Shown in pieces: positions 33,164 to 40,646 of a stretch of DNA of 40,646 nucleotides. This DNA is from Paracoccaceae bacterium (GTDB lineage Bacteria > Pseudomonadota > Alphaproteobacteria > Rhodobacterales > Rhodobacteraceae): positions 1 to 40,646 of the forward strand of contig JAQWUC010000071.1 of assembly GCA_029242355.1 (NCBI GenBank). The letters run 5' to 3'. Numbering within the stretch: the first letter of the stretch is position 1; every line of letters begins with the position of its first letter. The notes below the pieces were generated by a model. It worked only from the letters and a program-made list of their open reading frames with translations. It was not told the DNA's origin and ran no database searches. The translations under genes were made by a program, and so were the position numbers.

Positions 33164-34178
33164 TCCGACCCCTTTCCCAATGATTCAGCTTTTGCGCAAC
33201 AATTTTCCTGAGTCTGTTCATTATGGTAGTGCAGTGGTTGTTGGAGCTGGTAACAAGACCTTAGTTGAATGGGGCGAAGTTGATAAAATGATCTTTCCAA
33301 GATCAGCAATGAAAATTATCCAAGCAATCCCACTAATAGAGTCAGGTGCGGTAGATACTTATAGATTGGGTGCTCAGCAATTAGCTATCGTTTGCTCATC
33401 TCACCAAGGTTCGCCGATACATACGACCATTATAAAAAACTGGCTGAAGGGTATTGGTTTCTCTGAGAAGGACTTAAAATGTGGGATTCAACCGCCATCC
33501 GATCGATTTGAAAGACAGAAGTTAAGGGACAGTGGTGAAAAACCATCAGAACTTCATAATAATTGTTCAGGAAAACATGCTGGTTTTTTGACATTTAGTA
33601 AGCATAAAAATTTAAGCTTTGAATATAATGAAGTTGATCATCCTTTACAGATGAAAATAAGGATGGTTTTAGAGGAATTATCCGGTGAGAAGATTGAAAA
33701 TTATGGAATTGATGGTTGTTCTGCACCAAATTTCATGTGCTCTTTGAGAGGATTAGCTTCGGCCATGCATTCTCTAACAGATAGAAGAAGATTAGGGAAG
33801 ATACGGTCAAAATCTGTAGAAGGGATTTTGCAAGCGATGCAAAGCTATCCTCTTCTTGTGGCAGGAACTGGTCGAGCCTGTTCTGAACTTATGATGGCAA
33901 TGATCTCTCCAGTTATTGTAAAAACAGGTGCGGAGGGTGTATTTGTGGCTGTACTACCTGAAAAGGGAATTGGAGTAGCATTAAAAATTATGGATGGGTC
34001 TATGCGTGCTGCTGAAGCGGCGATAACACTAATTTTGGTTAGATTAGGTGTTTTGAGGGGAGACCATCCCGTCGTAAACAAAAGATTATTCTGTGAAATA
34101 AGAAATTGGAGTGGGAAGCTTACTGGCTATGTTAGTCCAACTGAGAGGTTTTGGGACTTGGGAAAGAAACTAATCTAA
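33153..34178 (+). CDS. L-asparaginase II (AnsA-type, thermolabile)
   Basis: A 341-aa protein of the asparaginase II family (PF06089) found in rhizobia and other bacteria, hydrolysing asparagine to aspartate and ammonia. Conserved segments include KMIFPRSAMKIIQAIPLIESGA, AIVCSSHQGSP, LHNNCSGKHAGFL, YGIDGCSAPNF and ALKIMDGSMRAAEAA. The track starts at GTG 33144; the ATG at 33153 (MSHNPTP) overlaps the sigma-factor stop by 11 bases and has a GAGTGGAT site upstream, so it is favoured. The overlap implies translation coupled to the sigma factor, an unusual pairing. Confidence 0.9.
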   Translation: MSHNPTPFPMIQLLRNNFPESVHYGSAVVVGAGNKTLVEWGEVDKMIFPRSAMKIIQAIPLIESGAVDTYRLGAQQLAIVCSSHQGSPIHTTIIKNWLKGIGFSEKDLKCGIQPPSDRFERQKLRDSGEKPSELHNNCSGKHAGFLTFSKHKNLSFEYNEVDHPLQMKIRMVLEELSGEKIENYGIDGCSAPNFMCSLRGLASAMHSLTDRRRLGKIRSKSVEGILQAMQSYPLLVAGTGRACSELMMAMISPVIVKTGAEGVFVAVLPEKGIGVALKIMDGSMRAAEAAITLILVRLGVLRGDHPVVNKRLFCEIRNWSGKLTGYVSPTERFWDLGKKLI

Positions 34179-34236
34179 AAATAGTATTAATAGTTGTAGT
34201 ACCTTGCGAGACTAATTAATTTGTTTTACAAAAGTA

Positions 34237-34265
34237 GTCACAGGTTAACGTCGTCTCACTATAAT
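34237..34265 (+). promoter_or_regulatory. Candidate sigma-70 promoter of the leuCDB operon
   Basis: GTCACA (four of six -35 matches), a 17-base spacer and a perfect TATAAT lie 83 bases upstream of the leuC ATG. Predicted transcription would begin near 34272 and give a leader of about 75 bases. No leucine-rich leader peptide or T-box is apparent in that leader. Confidence 0.45.
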
Positions 34266-34347
34266 ATATTGAATTCCTTTAAGGTATTAATAAGTTCGTG
34301 AGTAGATTGAAATCATTGCTTTGCAGATTAGATTTGAAAGAAATAAT

Positions 34348-35751
34348 ATGAAGATAAAGACGACTCTATACGATAAAATTTGGGACCATCATGTTGTTAG
34401 TCGGCAAAGTGATGGCACTTGTTTGTTATACATTGATCGACACTTAGTGCATGAGGTAACCAGTCCTCAAGCATTTGAAGGTTTGAGAATGTCTGGTAGG
34501 AAGGTAAGAGCGCCTCACAAGACAATAGCTGTTCCAGATCATAATGTGCCCACAACGATTGACCGCACAAAGGGAATTGATAATGAAGAGAGCAGGATTC
34601 AAGTTGAAGCTTTAGATAAAAATGCTAAAGATTTTGGAATTAACTATTATCCGGTAGATGATGTTAGACAGGGTATAGTTCATATTGTGGGGCCAGAGCA
34701 AGGTTGGACGTTACCAGGGATGACAGTTGTGTGCGGTGATAGTCATACCGCAACGCATGGTGCATTTGGTGCCCTTGCTCACGGCATAGGGACTTCTGAA
34801 GTAGAGCATGTACTTGCAACACAAACCTTAATTCAAAAAAAATCGAAAAATATGAAGGTAGAAATTACAGGGGTATTGGGTGCTGGCGTTACGGCAAAAG
34901 ATGTAACACTTTCAGTGATTGGAAGAACTGGAACTGCTGGTGGGACTGGACATGTGATAGAATATTGTGGAGATGTTATAAAAAACTTGTCGATTGAAGG
35001 ACGAATGACTGTTTGTAATATGGCTATAGAAGGTGGTGCTAGGGCTGGTTTAATTGCGCCAGACGATAAAACTTTTGAATATGTCAAAGGTAGGCCACAT
35101 GCACCGGTAGGAAAAAATTGGAAATTAGCAATTGACCACTGGAATACGTTAAAAACTGATGAAGGGGCTGTATTTGATCAGATAGTTCATATTAATGGTT
35201 CTGATATAGAGCCTGTTGTTACTTGGGGGACTAGTCCAGAAGATGTGCTGCCGATTACCGCTAGAATCCCCCAACCTGAAGATTTTGACGGTGGAAAAGT
35301 GGATGCGGTAAGAAGATCGTTGGAATATATGGGACTTAAGCCTGGTGATAACTTACAGGACGTTGCCATTGATACTGTTTTTATTGGGTCGTGTACCAAT
35401 GGACGAATTGAAGATTTAAGACAAGTAGTAGATATTATGAAAGGCCATTCGGTTAAAGATGGTATAAGGGCTATGATTGTTCCAGGATCTGGACTAGTAA
35501 AAAAACAAGCGGAAGAAGAAGGTTTGGCGCAGAAGCTTATTGAAGCTGGTTTCGAATGGCGAATGGCTGGTTGTTCCATGTGTCTAGCTATGAATCCTGA
35601 TCAGTTATCGCCTGGTGAAAGGTGTGCGGCTACGTCAAATAGAAATTTTGAGGGTCGGCAAGGACGCGGGGGACGCACTCATTTAATGAGTCCGGCAATG
35701 GCAGCGGCGGCGGCTATAACGGGTCGTTTGACTGACGTTCGACAGTTTTAA
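34348..35751 (+). CDS. leuC: 3-isopropylmalate dehydratase large subunit LeuC
   Basis: A 467-aa aconitase-family protein that, with LeuD, isomerises 2-isopropylmalate to 3-isopropylmalate in leucine synthesis. It has [12 protein letters not shown] at the start, [14 protein letters not shown], the [4Fe-4S] ligand motifs [12 protein letters not shown] and [12 protein letters not shown], and RNFEGRQG. The track begins at TTG 34321, but the ATG at 34348 gives the standard N-terminus ([10 protein letters not shown]). It is followed 14 bases later by leuD. The first pathway gene, leuA, is not in the window. Confidence 0.97.
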   Translation: MKIKTTLYDKIWDHHVVSRQSDGTCLLYIDRHLVHEVTSPQAFEGLRMSGRKVRAPHKTIAVPDHNVPTTIDRTKGIDNEESRIQVEALDKNAKDFGINYYPVDDVRQGIVHIVGPEQGWTLPGMTVVCGDSHTATHGAFGALAHGIGTSEVEHVLATQTLIQKKSKNMKVEITGVLGAGVTAKDVTLSVIGRTGTAGGTGHVIEYCGDVIKNLSIEGRMTVCNMAIEGGARAGLIAPDDKTFEYVKGRPHAPVGKNWKLAIDHWNTLKTDEGAVFDQIVHINGSDIEPVVTWGTSPEDVLPITARIPQPEDFDGGKVDAVRRSLEYMGLKPGDNLQDVAIDTVFIGSCTNGRIEDLRQVVDIMKGHSVKDGIRAMIVPGSGLVKKQAEEEGLAQKLIEAGFEWRMAGCSMCLAMNPDQLSPGERCAATSNRNFEGRQGRGGRTHLMSPAMAAAAAITGRLTDVRQF

Positions 35752-35765
35752 TAAGAGGGACAAAA

Positions 35766-36371
35766 GTGAACAAATTTAAAACTTTAACAGGCGTTGCGGC
35801 ACCACTTCCATTAATTAACATTGATACCGATATGTTAATTCCAAAACAATTTTTGAAAACTATCAAGAGAACTGGTCTTGGTGTTCATTTATTTAGTGAG
35901 ATGCGATACGACGAAATTGGTGAAGAAGTTAAAGACTTTGTATTAAATAAGTCTTCCTACAGAGACGCAGAAATACTGGTGGCTGGTGATAATTTTGGTT
36001 GTGGTTCTAGTCGAGAGCATGCACCTTGGGCTTTGCTAGATTTTGGGATTAAGATAATCATATCGTCCAGTTTTGCCGATATTTTTTACAATAACTGCTT
36101 CAAGAATGGTATTTTACCAATCATAGTGGATAACGATACCAGAGATGATCTTTTAAAAGATGCTGAAAATGGTTCTAATGCTCGGCTTACAGTAAATTTA
36201 GAAGATCAAGAAATTACCCGTCCAGATGGTTCAAAAGTTCCATTTGAAATTGATGAGTATAAGAAGCATTGTTTAATAGAAGGCTTAGATGATATAGCTG
36301 TTACATTAGACAATAGAGAAAAAATTGATATTTTTGAAAGTAATACCTTTCAGAAATTCCCTTGGCTGTAA
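35766..36371 (+). CDS. leuD: 3-isopropylmalate dehydratase small subunit LeuD
   Basis: A 201-aa swivelling domain partner of LeuC. It contains [31 protein letters not shown] (the conserved loop) and [17 protein letters not shown]. The start is GTG at 35766, with GAGGGA upstream. It lies between leuC and leuB on the same strand, with a 30-base gap to leuB, and is of normal length for the bacterial family. Confidence 0.97.
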   Translation: MNKFKTLTGVAAPLPLINIDTDMLIPKQFLKTIKRTGLGVHLFSEMRYDEIGEEVKDFVLNKSSYRDAEILVAGDNFGCGSSREHAPWALLDFGIKIIISSSFADIFYNNCFKNGILPIIVDNDTRDDLLKDAENGSNARLTVNLEDQEITRPDGSKVPFEIDEYKKHCLIEGLDDIAVTLDNREKIDIFESNTFQKFPWL

Positions 36372-36401
36372 TTAAGCTATTAAGTTTTAGATGGGAGACG
36401 C

Positions 36402-37508
36402 ATGGGCAAATTTTCACTTTTAATTCTTCCTGGTGACGGTATCGGACCAGAGGTCATGACTGAAGTTAAGAGAGTAATTGATTGGTTCGAACAAAGGCGC
36501 AAAATTATATTTAATGTTGAAGAGGATCTTGTAGGAGGATGTGCCTACGACAAATATGGCACACCGCTTTCAGATTCGACTATGAATAAAGCTCATAAGG
36601 TTGATGCTGTTTTATTGGGAGCTGTTGGTGGCCCGATTTATGAGAAGTTACACTTTGATAAACAACCCGAGCGTGGTCTTTTAAGATTAAGAAAAGAAAT
36701 GGATTTGTATGCAAACTTGAGACCGGCGCAGTGTTTTGACGCTCTAGCAGACTTCTCATCTTTAAAAAAGGATATTGTATCTGGTTTAGATATTATGATT
36801 GTAAGGGAATTAACTTCTGGAATTTATTTTGGAGAACCTAGAGGGATAGAAGGTCATGGTGACAATAGGGTAGGAATTAACACAACGCGATATACGACGA
36901 ACGAAATTCGTCGCGTTGCTCGGTCCGCCTTTGAGTTAGCAAGAAAACGGGACAACAGGCTATGTTCAATGGAAAAAGCGAATGTTATGGAAAGTGGTGT
37001 ATTATGGCGTGAAGAACTAAAGTATGTGCACGAAAACGAGTATCCTGATGTAGAGCTATCACATATGTATGCGGATGCAGGTGCTATGCAGCTCGTGAGA
37101 TGGCCAAAGCAATTTGATGTAATAGTCACGGATAATTTATTTGGTGATATTTTATCTGATTGCGCTGCCATGCTTACAGGGAGTTTGGGAATGTTGCCGT
37201 CAGCGAGCTTAGGAACCCTAATGGATTCAGGACTGCCGAAGGCACTCTATGAACCAGTTCACGGATCGGCACCTGATATTGCAGGTTTAGGACAAGCGAA
37301 TCCTTGCGCATGCATACTTAGTTTTGCGATGGCACTTCGATATTCATTTGATAAAGGCAATGAGGCAACATACTTGGAGCAGGCAGTTCAGAATGTACTT
37401 TCTGAAGGTTTTAGAACAAAAGATTTAATACAAGCATCTAAAGGCAAAGAGGTTTCAACGTCTGAGATGGGCGACGCTATTATTAATAATCTTGAAAAAA
37501 TGAGATGA
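36402..37508 (+). CDS. leuB: 3-isopropylmalate dehydrogenase LeuB
   Basis: A 368-aa isocitrate/isopropylmalate dehydrogenase family enzyme that oxidatively decarboxylates 3-isopropylmalate to 2-oxoisocaproate with NAD. Typical motifs are [19 protein letters not shown], the substrate-binding RPAQCFD and [15 protein letters not shown], and the metal site [20 protein letters not shown] precedes the ATG. It is the third gene of leuCDB and is followed 48 bases later by asd. Confidence 0.97.
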   Translation: MGKFSLLILPGDGIGPEVMTEVKRVIDWFEQRRKIIFNVEEDLVGGCAYDKYGTPLSDSTMNKAHKVDAVLLGAVGGPIYEKLHFDKQPERGLLRLRKEMDLYANLRPAQCFDALADFSSLKKDIVSGLDIMIVRELTSGIYFGEPRGIEGHGDNRVGINTTRYTTNEIRRVARSAFELARKRDNRLCSMEKANVMESGVLWREELKYVHENEYPDVELSHMYADAGAMQLVRWPKQFDVIVTDNLFGDILSDCAAMLTGSLGMLPSASLGTLMDSGLPKALYEPVHGSAPDIAGLGQANPCACILSFAMALRYSFDKGNEATYLEQAVQNVLSEGFRTKDLIQASKGKEVSTSEMGDAIINNLEKMR

Positions 37509-37556
37509 CATTTAAATAAATTTTATCAAAAAATATGCAGAGTATAGGAGAGTAGA

Positions 37557-38582
37557 ATGGGTTACCGTGTGGTAGTAGCGGGAGCAACTGGTAATGTTGG
37601 GCGAGAGATTTTAAATATTCTTGCTGAACGATTATTTCCCATCGATGACATTGCAGCTCTTGCGAGCAGAAAATCGTTAGGCACAGATTGTAGTTTTGGT
37701 GACAAAACATTAAAAACTCAGGATTTAGAAACGTTTGATTTCTTTGGTTGGGATATAGCTCTCTTCGCTGTTGGTTCTGAGGCAACTCAAAAGTATGCTC
37801 GCATAGCTGCTAAATCGGGCTGTGTAGTTATCGACAATTCTTCTCTTTTTAGAAATGATCCGCGGGTACCATTAATAGTTCCTGAAGTTAATCCAGATGC
37901 AATTTTAAATTACAAAGAAACAAATATTATTGCTAACCCTAATTGCTCAACAGCTCAGCTTGTTGTTGTGTTAAAACCACTTCATGATAGAGCAAAAATT
38001 AAGAGAGTGGTTGTGTCGACATATCAATCGGTATCTGGATCTGGAAAAGCGGCTATGGATGAGCTTTGGGATCAAACAAAAGGTATTTTTGTTTATGGGG
38101 AAGAAGTTAAACCACAGGAGTACCCAAAACAGATAGCATTTAATGTTATACCACAAATTGATAAATTTATGGATGATGGTCAAACAAAAGAAGAATGGAA
38201 AATGGTCGTCGAAACAAAAAAAATATTAGATAAAAACATCAAGCTAACTGCCACTTGTGTAAGAGTTCCTGTGTTTGTTGGCCATGCAGAGTCAGTCAAT
38301 GTTGAGTTTGATGATTTTGTGGATGATGATGAAGTGCGAACGATACTTCGTGAGGCCCCTGGTGTTCTAGTGATAGATAAAAGAGAACCGGGCGGATATA
38401 CGACTCCTATCGAATGTGTGGGTGATTATGCAACTTTTGTTAGTAGAATAAGACAGGATACAACTATTGAAAATGGTATAAACCTATGGTGTGTTTCTGA
38501 TAATTTGCGAAAGGGTGCTGCGCTAAATGCAGTTCAAATAGCGGAGCTTCTTGGAAGACGATGCTTAAAAAAGGACAATTGA
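37557..38582 (+). CDS. asd: Aspartate-semialdehyde dehydrogenase
   Basis: A 341-aa enzyme that reduces beta-aspartyl phosphate to aspartate semialdehyde, the branch point to lysine, threonine and methionine. It has the NADP motif AGATGNVGREIL, ALASRKSLG, NSSLFRNDP, the catalytic cysteine in NPNCSTAQ (Cys130) and VSTYQSVSGSGKAAMDEL. AGGAG lies before the ATG. The leuCDB-asd order is common in alphaproteobacteria. Its stop overlaps the next gene if that gene uses its ATG. Confidence 0.97.
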   Translation: MGYRVVVAGATGNVGREILNILAERLFPIDDIAALASRKSLGTDCSFGDKTLKTQDLETFDFFGWDIALFAVGSEATQKYARIAAKSGCVVIDNSSLFRNDPRVPLIVPEVNPDAILNYKETNIIANPNCSTAQLVVVLKPLHDRAKIKRVVVSTYQSVSGSGKAAMDELWDQTKGIFVYGEEVKPQEYPKQIAFNVIPQIDKFMDDGQTKEEWKMVVETKKILDKNIKLTATCVRVPVFVGHAESVNVEFDDFVDDDEVRTILREAPGVLVIDKREPGGYTTPIECVGDYATFVSRIRQDTTIENGINLWCVSDNLRKGAALNAVQIAELLGRRCLKKDN

Positions 38583-40003
38583 TAGTGAAGCGAGCAATAA
38601 CTGTTAAGGCTCAATTTCAAGTCTATGGTAATGTTATACCCTTGAGTAAAGATATTTCTAATGCAGTTCCAATATTGTTATCTGATGACGAGATATATTT
38701 GTCTCGTTATCTAAATAAAACTGAAAAAAAATATGCGATCTCAGCGGGATATTTTACATCAAAAGTAAATACACTGTTGGTGCCAGATGTGGACGGAAGT
38801 TTAAAGTTAATTTTAATAAAGCCGTCTAGAAAAAAACGATTTTTGATTGGTGATCGAATAGCTCGTTTACCAAGTGGAAAGTACAAAATTAAAAGTGAGT
38901 TGTCTAAAGATTTGGCATTTGAAGTTACTTTAGGGTTTTGTCTTTCGTCTTATAGGTTTCAACAATTCCGAAAAAATAAGGAAAATTGTGATGTTGTGCT
39001 ATGTCTACCGGAGAACGCAGATGAAAAGAAAATAACTACCTTTTCGCAAGCTGAGTTTTTTGCGCGAAATTTAATTAATATGCCAGCCTCACATCTTGGA
39101 CCCGATAATTTAGAAAACATTATAAGATCTTTTGCCAAAGAAAAGGGTGTTTCTTTTAAAACCATAATCGGTGATGATCTTCTAACAAAAAACTTTCCAA
39201 TGATTCATGCGGTGGGAAAAGCTGGAGCTGAATCGCCAAGATTAGTAGAGTTGAACTGGGGTAGTCCTGATCATTATAAGGTTACCCTTGTTGGCAAAGG
39301 GGTTTGTTTTGATACAGGTGGTTTAAATATTAAACCTAGTACATCAATGGGTGCGATGAAGAAAGACATGGGAGGCGCCGCGTCTGTTCTGGGCTTAACA
39401 GAATACATTGTTAAACTGAAGCTGAAAATATCGTTAACGGTATTGATTCCAATTGTAGAAAATTCAATTTCGTCTCAATCTTTTCGGCCTGGGGATGTTT
39501 TAGTAAGTCGTAAAGGATTAAGTGTTGAAGTTAATAATACTGATGCTGAAGGGCGATTGATTTTAGCAGATGCACTGCACTATGCCGATGAAAAAAATCC
39601 AAATTTACTTGTGTGTATGGCAACTCTTACAGGTGCCGCTCGAGTTGCTTTAGGTCCAGATATTGTACCATTTTACAGTAATGATGAGGATTTTTCAAGG
39701 ACTCTAGTGGATTGCGCAGAAGCAACCTGTGATCCAGTTTGGAGGCTTCCTTTTTATTCAGAGTACGAACATATGATTGAATCAATCGTAGCGGATTTGG
39801 ATAATGCACCAAAATCTGGAATGGCGGGCTCAATAACAGCGGCCTTGTTTTTAAAGAGATTTGTTGAAAATTCAGATACTTTTGTTCATTGTGATATTTT
39901 TTCCTGGAGTGTCAATGCCGAGCCTGGGAGATCTGTTGGGGGTTTAATGCAGGGAGTTAGAGCACTTTGTGCTGCATTAGAGTTACGGTTGAATAAGCAC
40001 TGA
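38561..40003 (+). CDS. Leucyl aminopeptidase (M17 family)
   Basis: A 480-aa cytosolic metallo-aminopeptidase that removes N-terminal residues from peptides. The two-metal site is visible in order: KGVCFDTGGLNIKPS, GAMKKDMGGAA, and NTDAEGRLILADAL, with ATLTGAARVALG after it. The start is uncertain: the ATG at 38561 overlaps asd by 22 bases and has GGAAG upstream, while the GTG at 38585 has AAGGA nine bases before it and would give MKRAITVKAQ. It closes the leuCDB-asd run and converges on the polyprenyl synthetase gene. Confidence 0.92.
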   Translation: MLKKGQLIVKRAITVKAQFQVYGNVIPLSKDISNAVPILLSDDEIYLSRYLNKTEKKYAISAGYFTSKVNTLLVPDVDGSLKLILIKPSRKKRFLIGDRIARLPSGKYKIKSELSKDLAFEVTLGFCLSSYRFQQFRKNKENCDVVLCLPENADEKKITTFSQAEFFARNLINMPASHLGPDNLENIIRSFAKEKGVSFKTIIGDDLLTKNFPMIHAVGKAGAESPRLVELNWGSPDHYKVTLVGKGVCFDTGGLNIKPSTSMGAMKKDMGGAASVLGLTEYIVKLKLKISLTVLIPIVENSISSQSFRPGDVLVSRKGLSVEVNNTDAEGRLILADALHYADEKNPNLLVCMATLTGAARVALGPDIVPFYSNDEDFSRTLVDCAEATCDPVWRLPFYSEYEHMIESIVADLDNAPKSGMAGSITAALFLKRFVENSDTFVHCDIFSWSVNAEPGRSVGGLMQGVRALCAALELRLNKH

Positions 40004-40022
40004 ATTTTTTAACCAGAGTAAA

Positions 40023-40646
40023 TTAAAAAGATCGATTTATTACGAATTTTGCTAATTCACGAAGCTGATCAGCCTTTTCGCCAAATTCATTCATTGCGTC
40101 GCATGCTTGAGTAATTAATTGGTCTGCTTTGATTCTTGCACCATCTAATCCCAATAGTGATACGAATGTAGCTTTTCCTGCTTTTGAGTCTTTTCTAAGA
40201 GCTTTTCCTGTTTCCTTAGGGTTTCCAACAATGTCAAGAATATCGTCTTGGATTTGAAAAGCTAAGCCAACAGACTCAGCATATTTAGTGAATGGCTCTA
40301 AAGATTTCCCTGTAAGTCTGGCACCAACTTCTGAAGCCCAAGTAATTAATGCACCAGTCTTTAAATTTTGCAATTCAATTACGGTTTCTAGATCTAAATG
40401 TTTAAATGAGGTTTCAGCTTCAATATCCATGGCTTGACCTCCAACCATACCACGCACACCGCTAGCGACTGCTAAGCTTCTAATCAAATCTAATTTAATT
40501 TGTGCATTATGGTGTGTAGTATCATGTGTTAAAATTTCGAACGCTAAAGATTGCAAACCATCACCAACAAGAATAGCAGTGGCATCATCCCATTTTTTAT
40601 GTACTGTTGGTTTTCCTCTTCTTAAATCGTCGTTATCCATTGCTGG
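40023..40646 (-). CDS. ispA: Polyprenyl synthetase (FPP/GGPP synthase, IspA-type), partial at window edge
   Basis: The C-terminal 208 codons or so of a short-chain isoprenyl diphosphate synthase that condenses IPP with allylic diphosphates. The sequence at the edge reads PAMDNDDLRRGKPT, which is the end of the first aspartate-rich motif, so the ATG at 40640 used by the track is internal and the gene continues beyond 40646. The second aspartate-rich motif is FQIQDDILD, and GGQAMDIEAE and LKTGALI are also typical. The best guess is farnesyl diphosphate synthase; geranylgeranyl synthase cannot be excluded without the missing N-terminus. Confidence 0.9.
   Translation of the reverse strand, partial: PAMDNDDLRRGKPTVHKKWDDATAILVGDGLQSLAFEILTHDTTHHNAQIKLDLIRSLAVASGVRGMVGGQAMDIEAETSFKHLDLETVIELQNLKTGALITWASEVGARLTGKSLEPFTKYAESVGLAFQIQDDILDIVGNPKETGKALRKDSKAGKATFVSLLGLDGARIKADQLITQACDAMNEFGEKADQLRELAKFVINRSF

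Overview
The window looks like a piece of chromosome from an AT-rich, free-living, probably marine alphaproteobacterium. This is inferred from gene content, not from a marker gene: an IalB-family secreted protein, an ECF11-like sigma factor, an AnsA-type asparaginase, a trimethylamine-methyltransferase-family protein, a DmdA-related folate enzyme and several GSTs, at an AT-rich base composition. A SAR116- or Rhodobacterales-like source is plausible but not proven. Gene density is very high, no intergenic gap exceeds about 200 bases, and I saw no rRNA, tRNA, insertion sequence, prophage or CRISPR.

Layout. (1) 80-6002, minus strand: an aldehyde dehydrogenase, a short-chain dehydrogenase, and a tightly overlapping cysD-cysNC-cysQ sulfate-activation operon. 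(2) 6188-10333: an MttB-family methyltransferase without a corrinoid partner, two EamA permeases and a DUF924 protein. (3) 10347-16064, minus strand: a run of five genes beginning with a Rieske-less oxygenase, a Rieske-plus-reductase fusion and a GST-like protein. This is the gene set of the NdmC/NdmD/NdmE caffeine N-demethylase complex, and it is followed by a class V PLP enzyme and an M20 amidohydrolase. (4) 16218-18568, plus strand and divergent from block 3: a fold-IV aminotransferase and a second aldehyde dehydrogenase. A perfect 17-base palindrome lies between the two blocks. (5) 18625-23116, minus strand: an SBP56/methanethiol-oxidase-like protein, a CoA-binding protein, a [2Fe-2S] ferredoxin, a DmdA-like/GcvT-like protein and a threonine aldolase. 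(6) 23237-26093: beta-carbonic anhydrase, a LysE-type exporter, a GST and a DapA-like lyase/aldolase. (7) 26314-32436: a GST-queG-epimerase operon, two L,D-transpeptidases flanking a CAP-domain lipoprotein, rlmN and ialB. (8) 32552-40003, plus strand: an ECF sigma factor overlapping an asparaginase, then leuC-leuD-leuB-asd-pepA. (9) The right edge cuts a polyprenyl synthetase gene.

The central stretch (6-23 kb) is rich in enzymes that remove or oxidise methyl groups: an MttB-family methyltransferase, a split Rieske N-demethylase, a DmdA-like folate enzyme and a possible methanethiol oxidase. Aldehyde dehydrogenases, aminotransferases and ferredoxins accompany them. The most notable element is the Ndm-like locus. 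Its two subunits have lost complementary halves of a Rieske oxygenase: one keeps the mononuclear-iron site and lacks the Rieske cluster, the other keeps the Rieske cluster and carries a visibly dead iron-site remnant. Its substrate cannot be read from the sequence.
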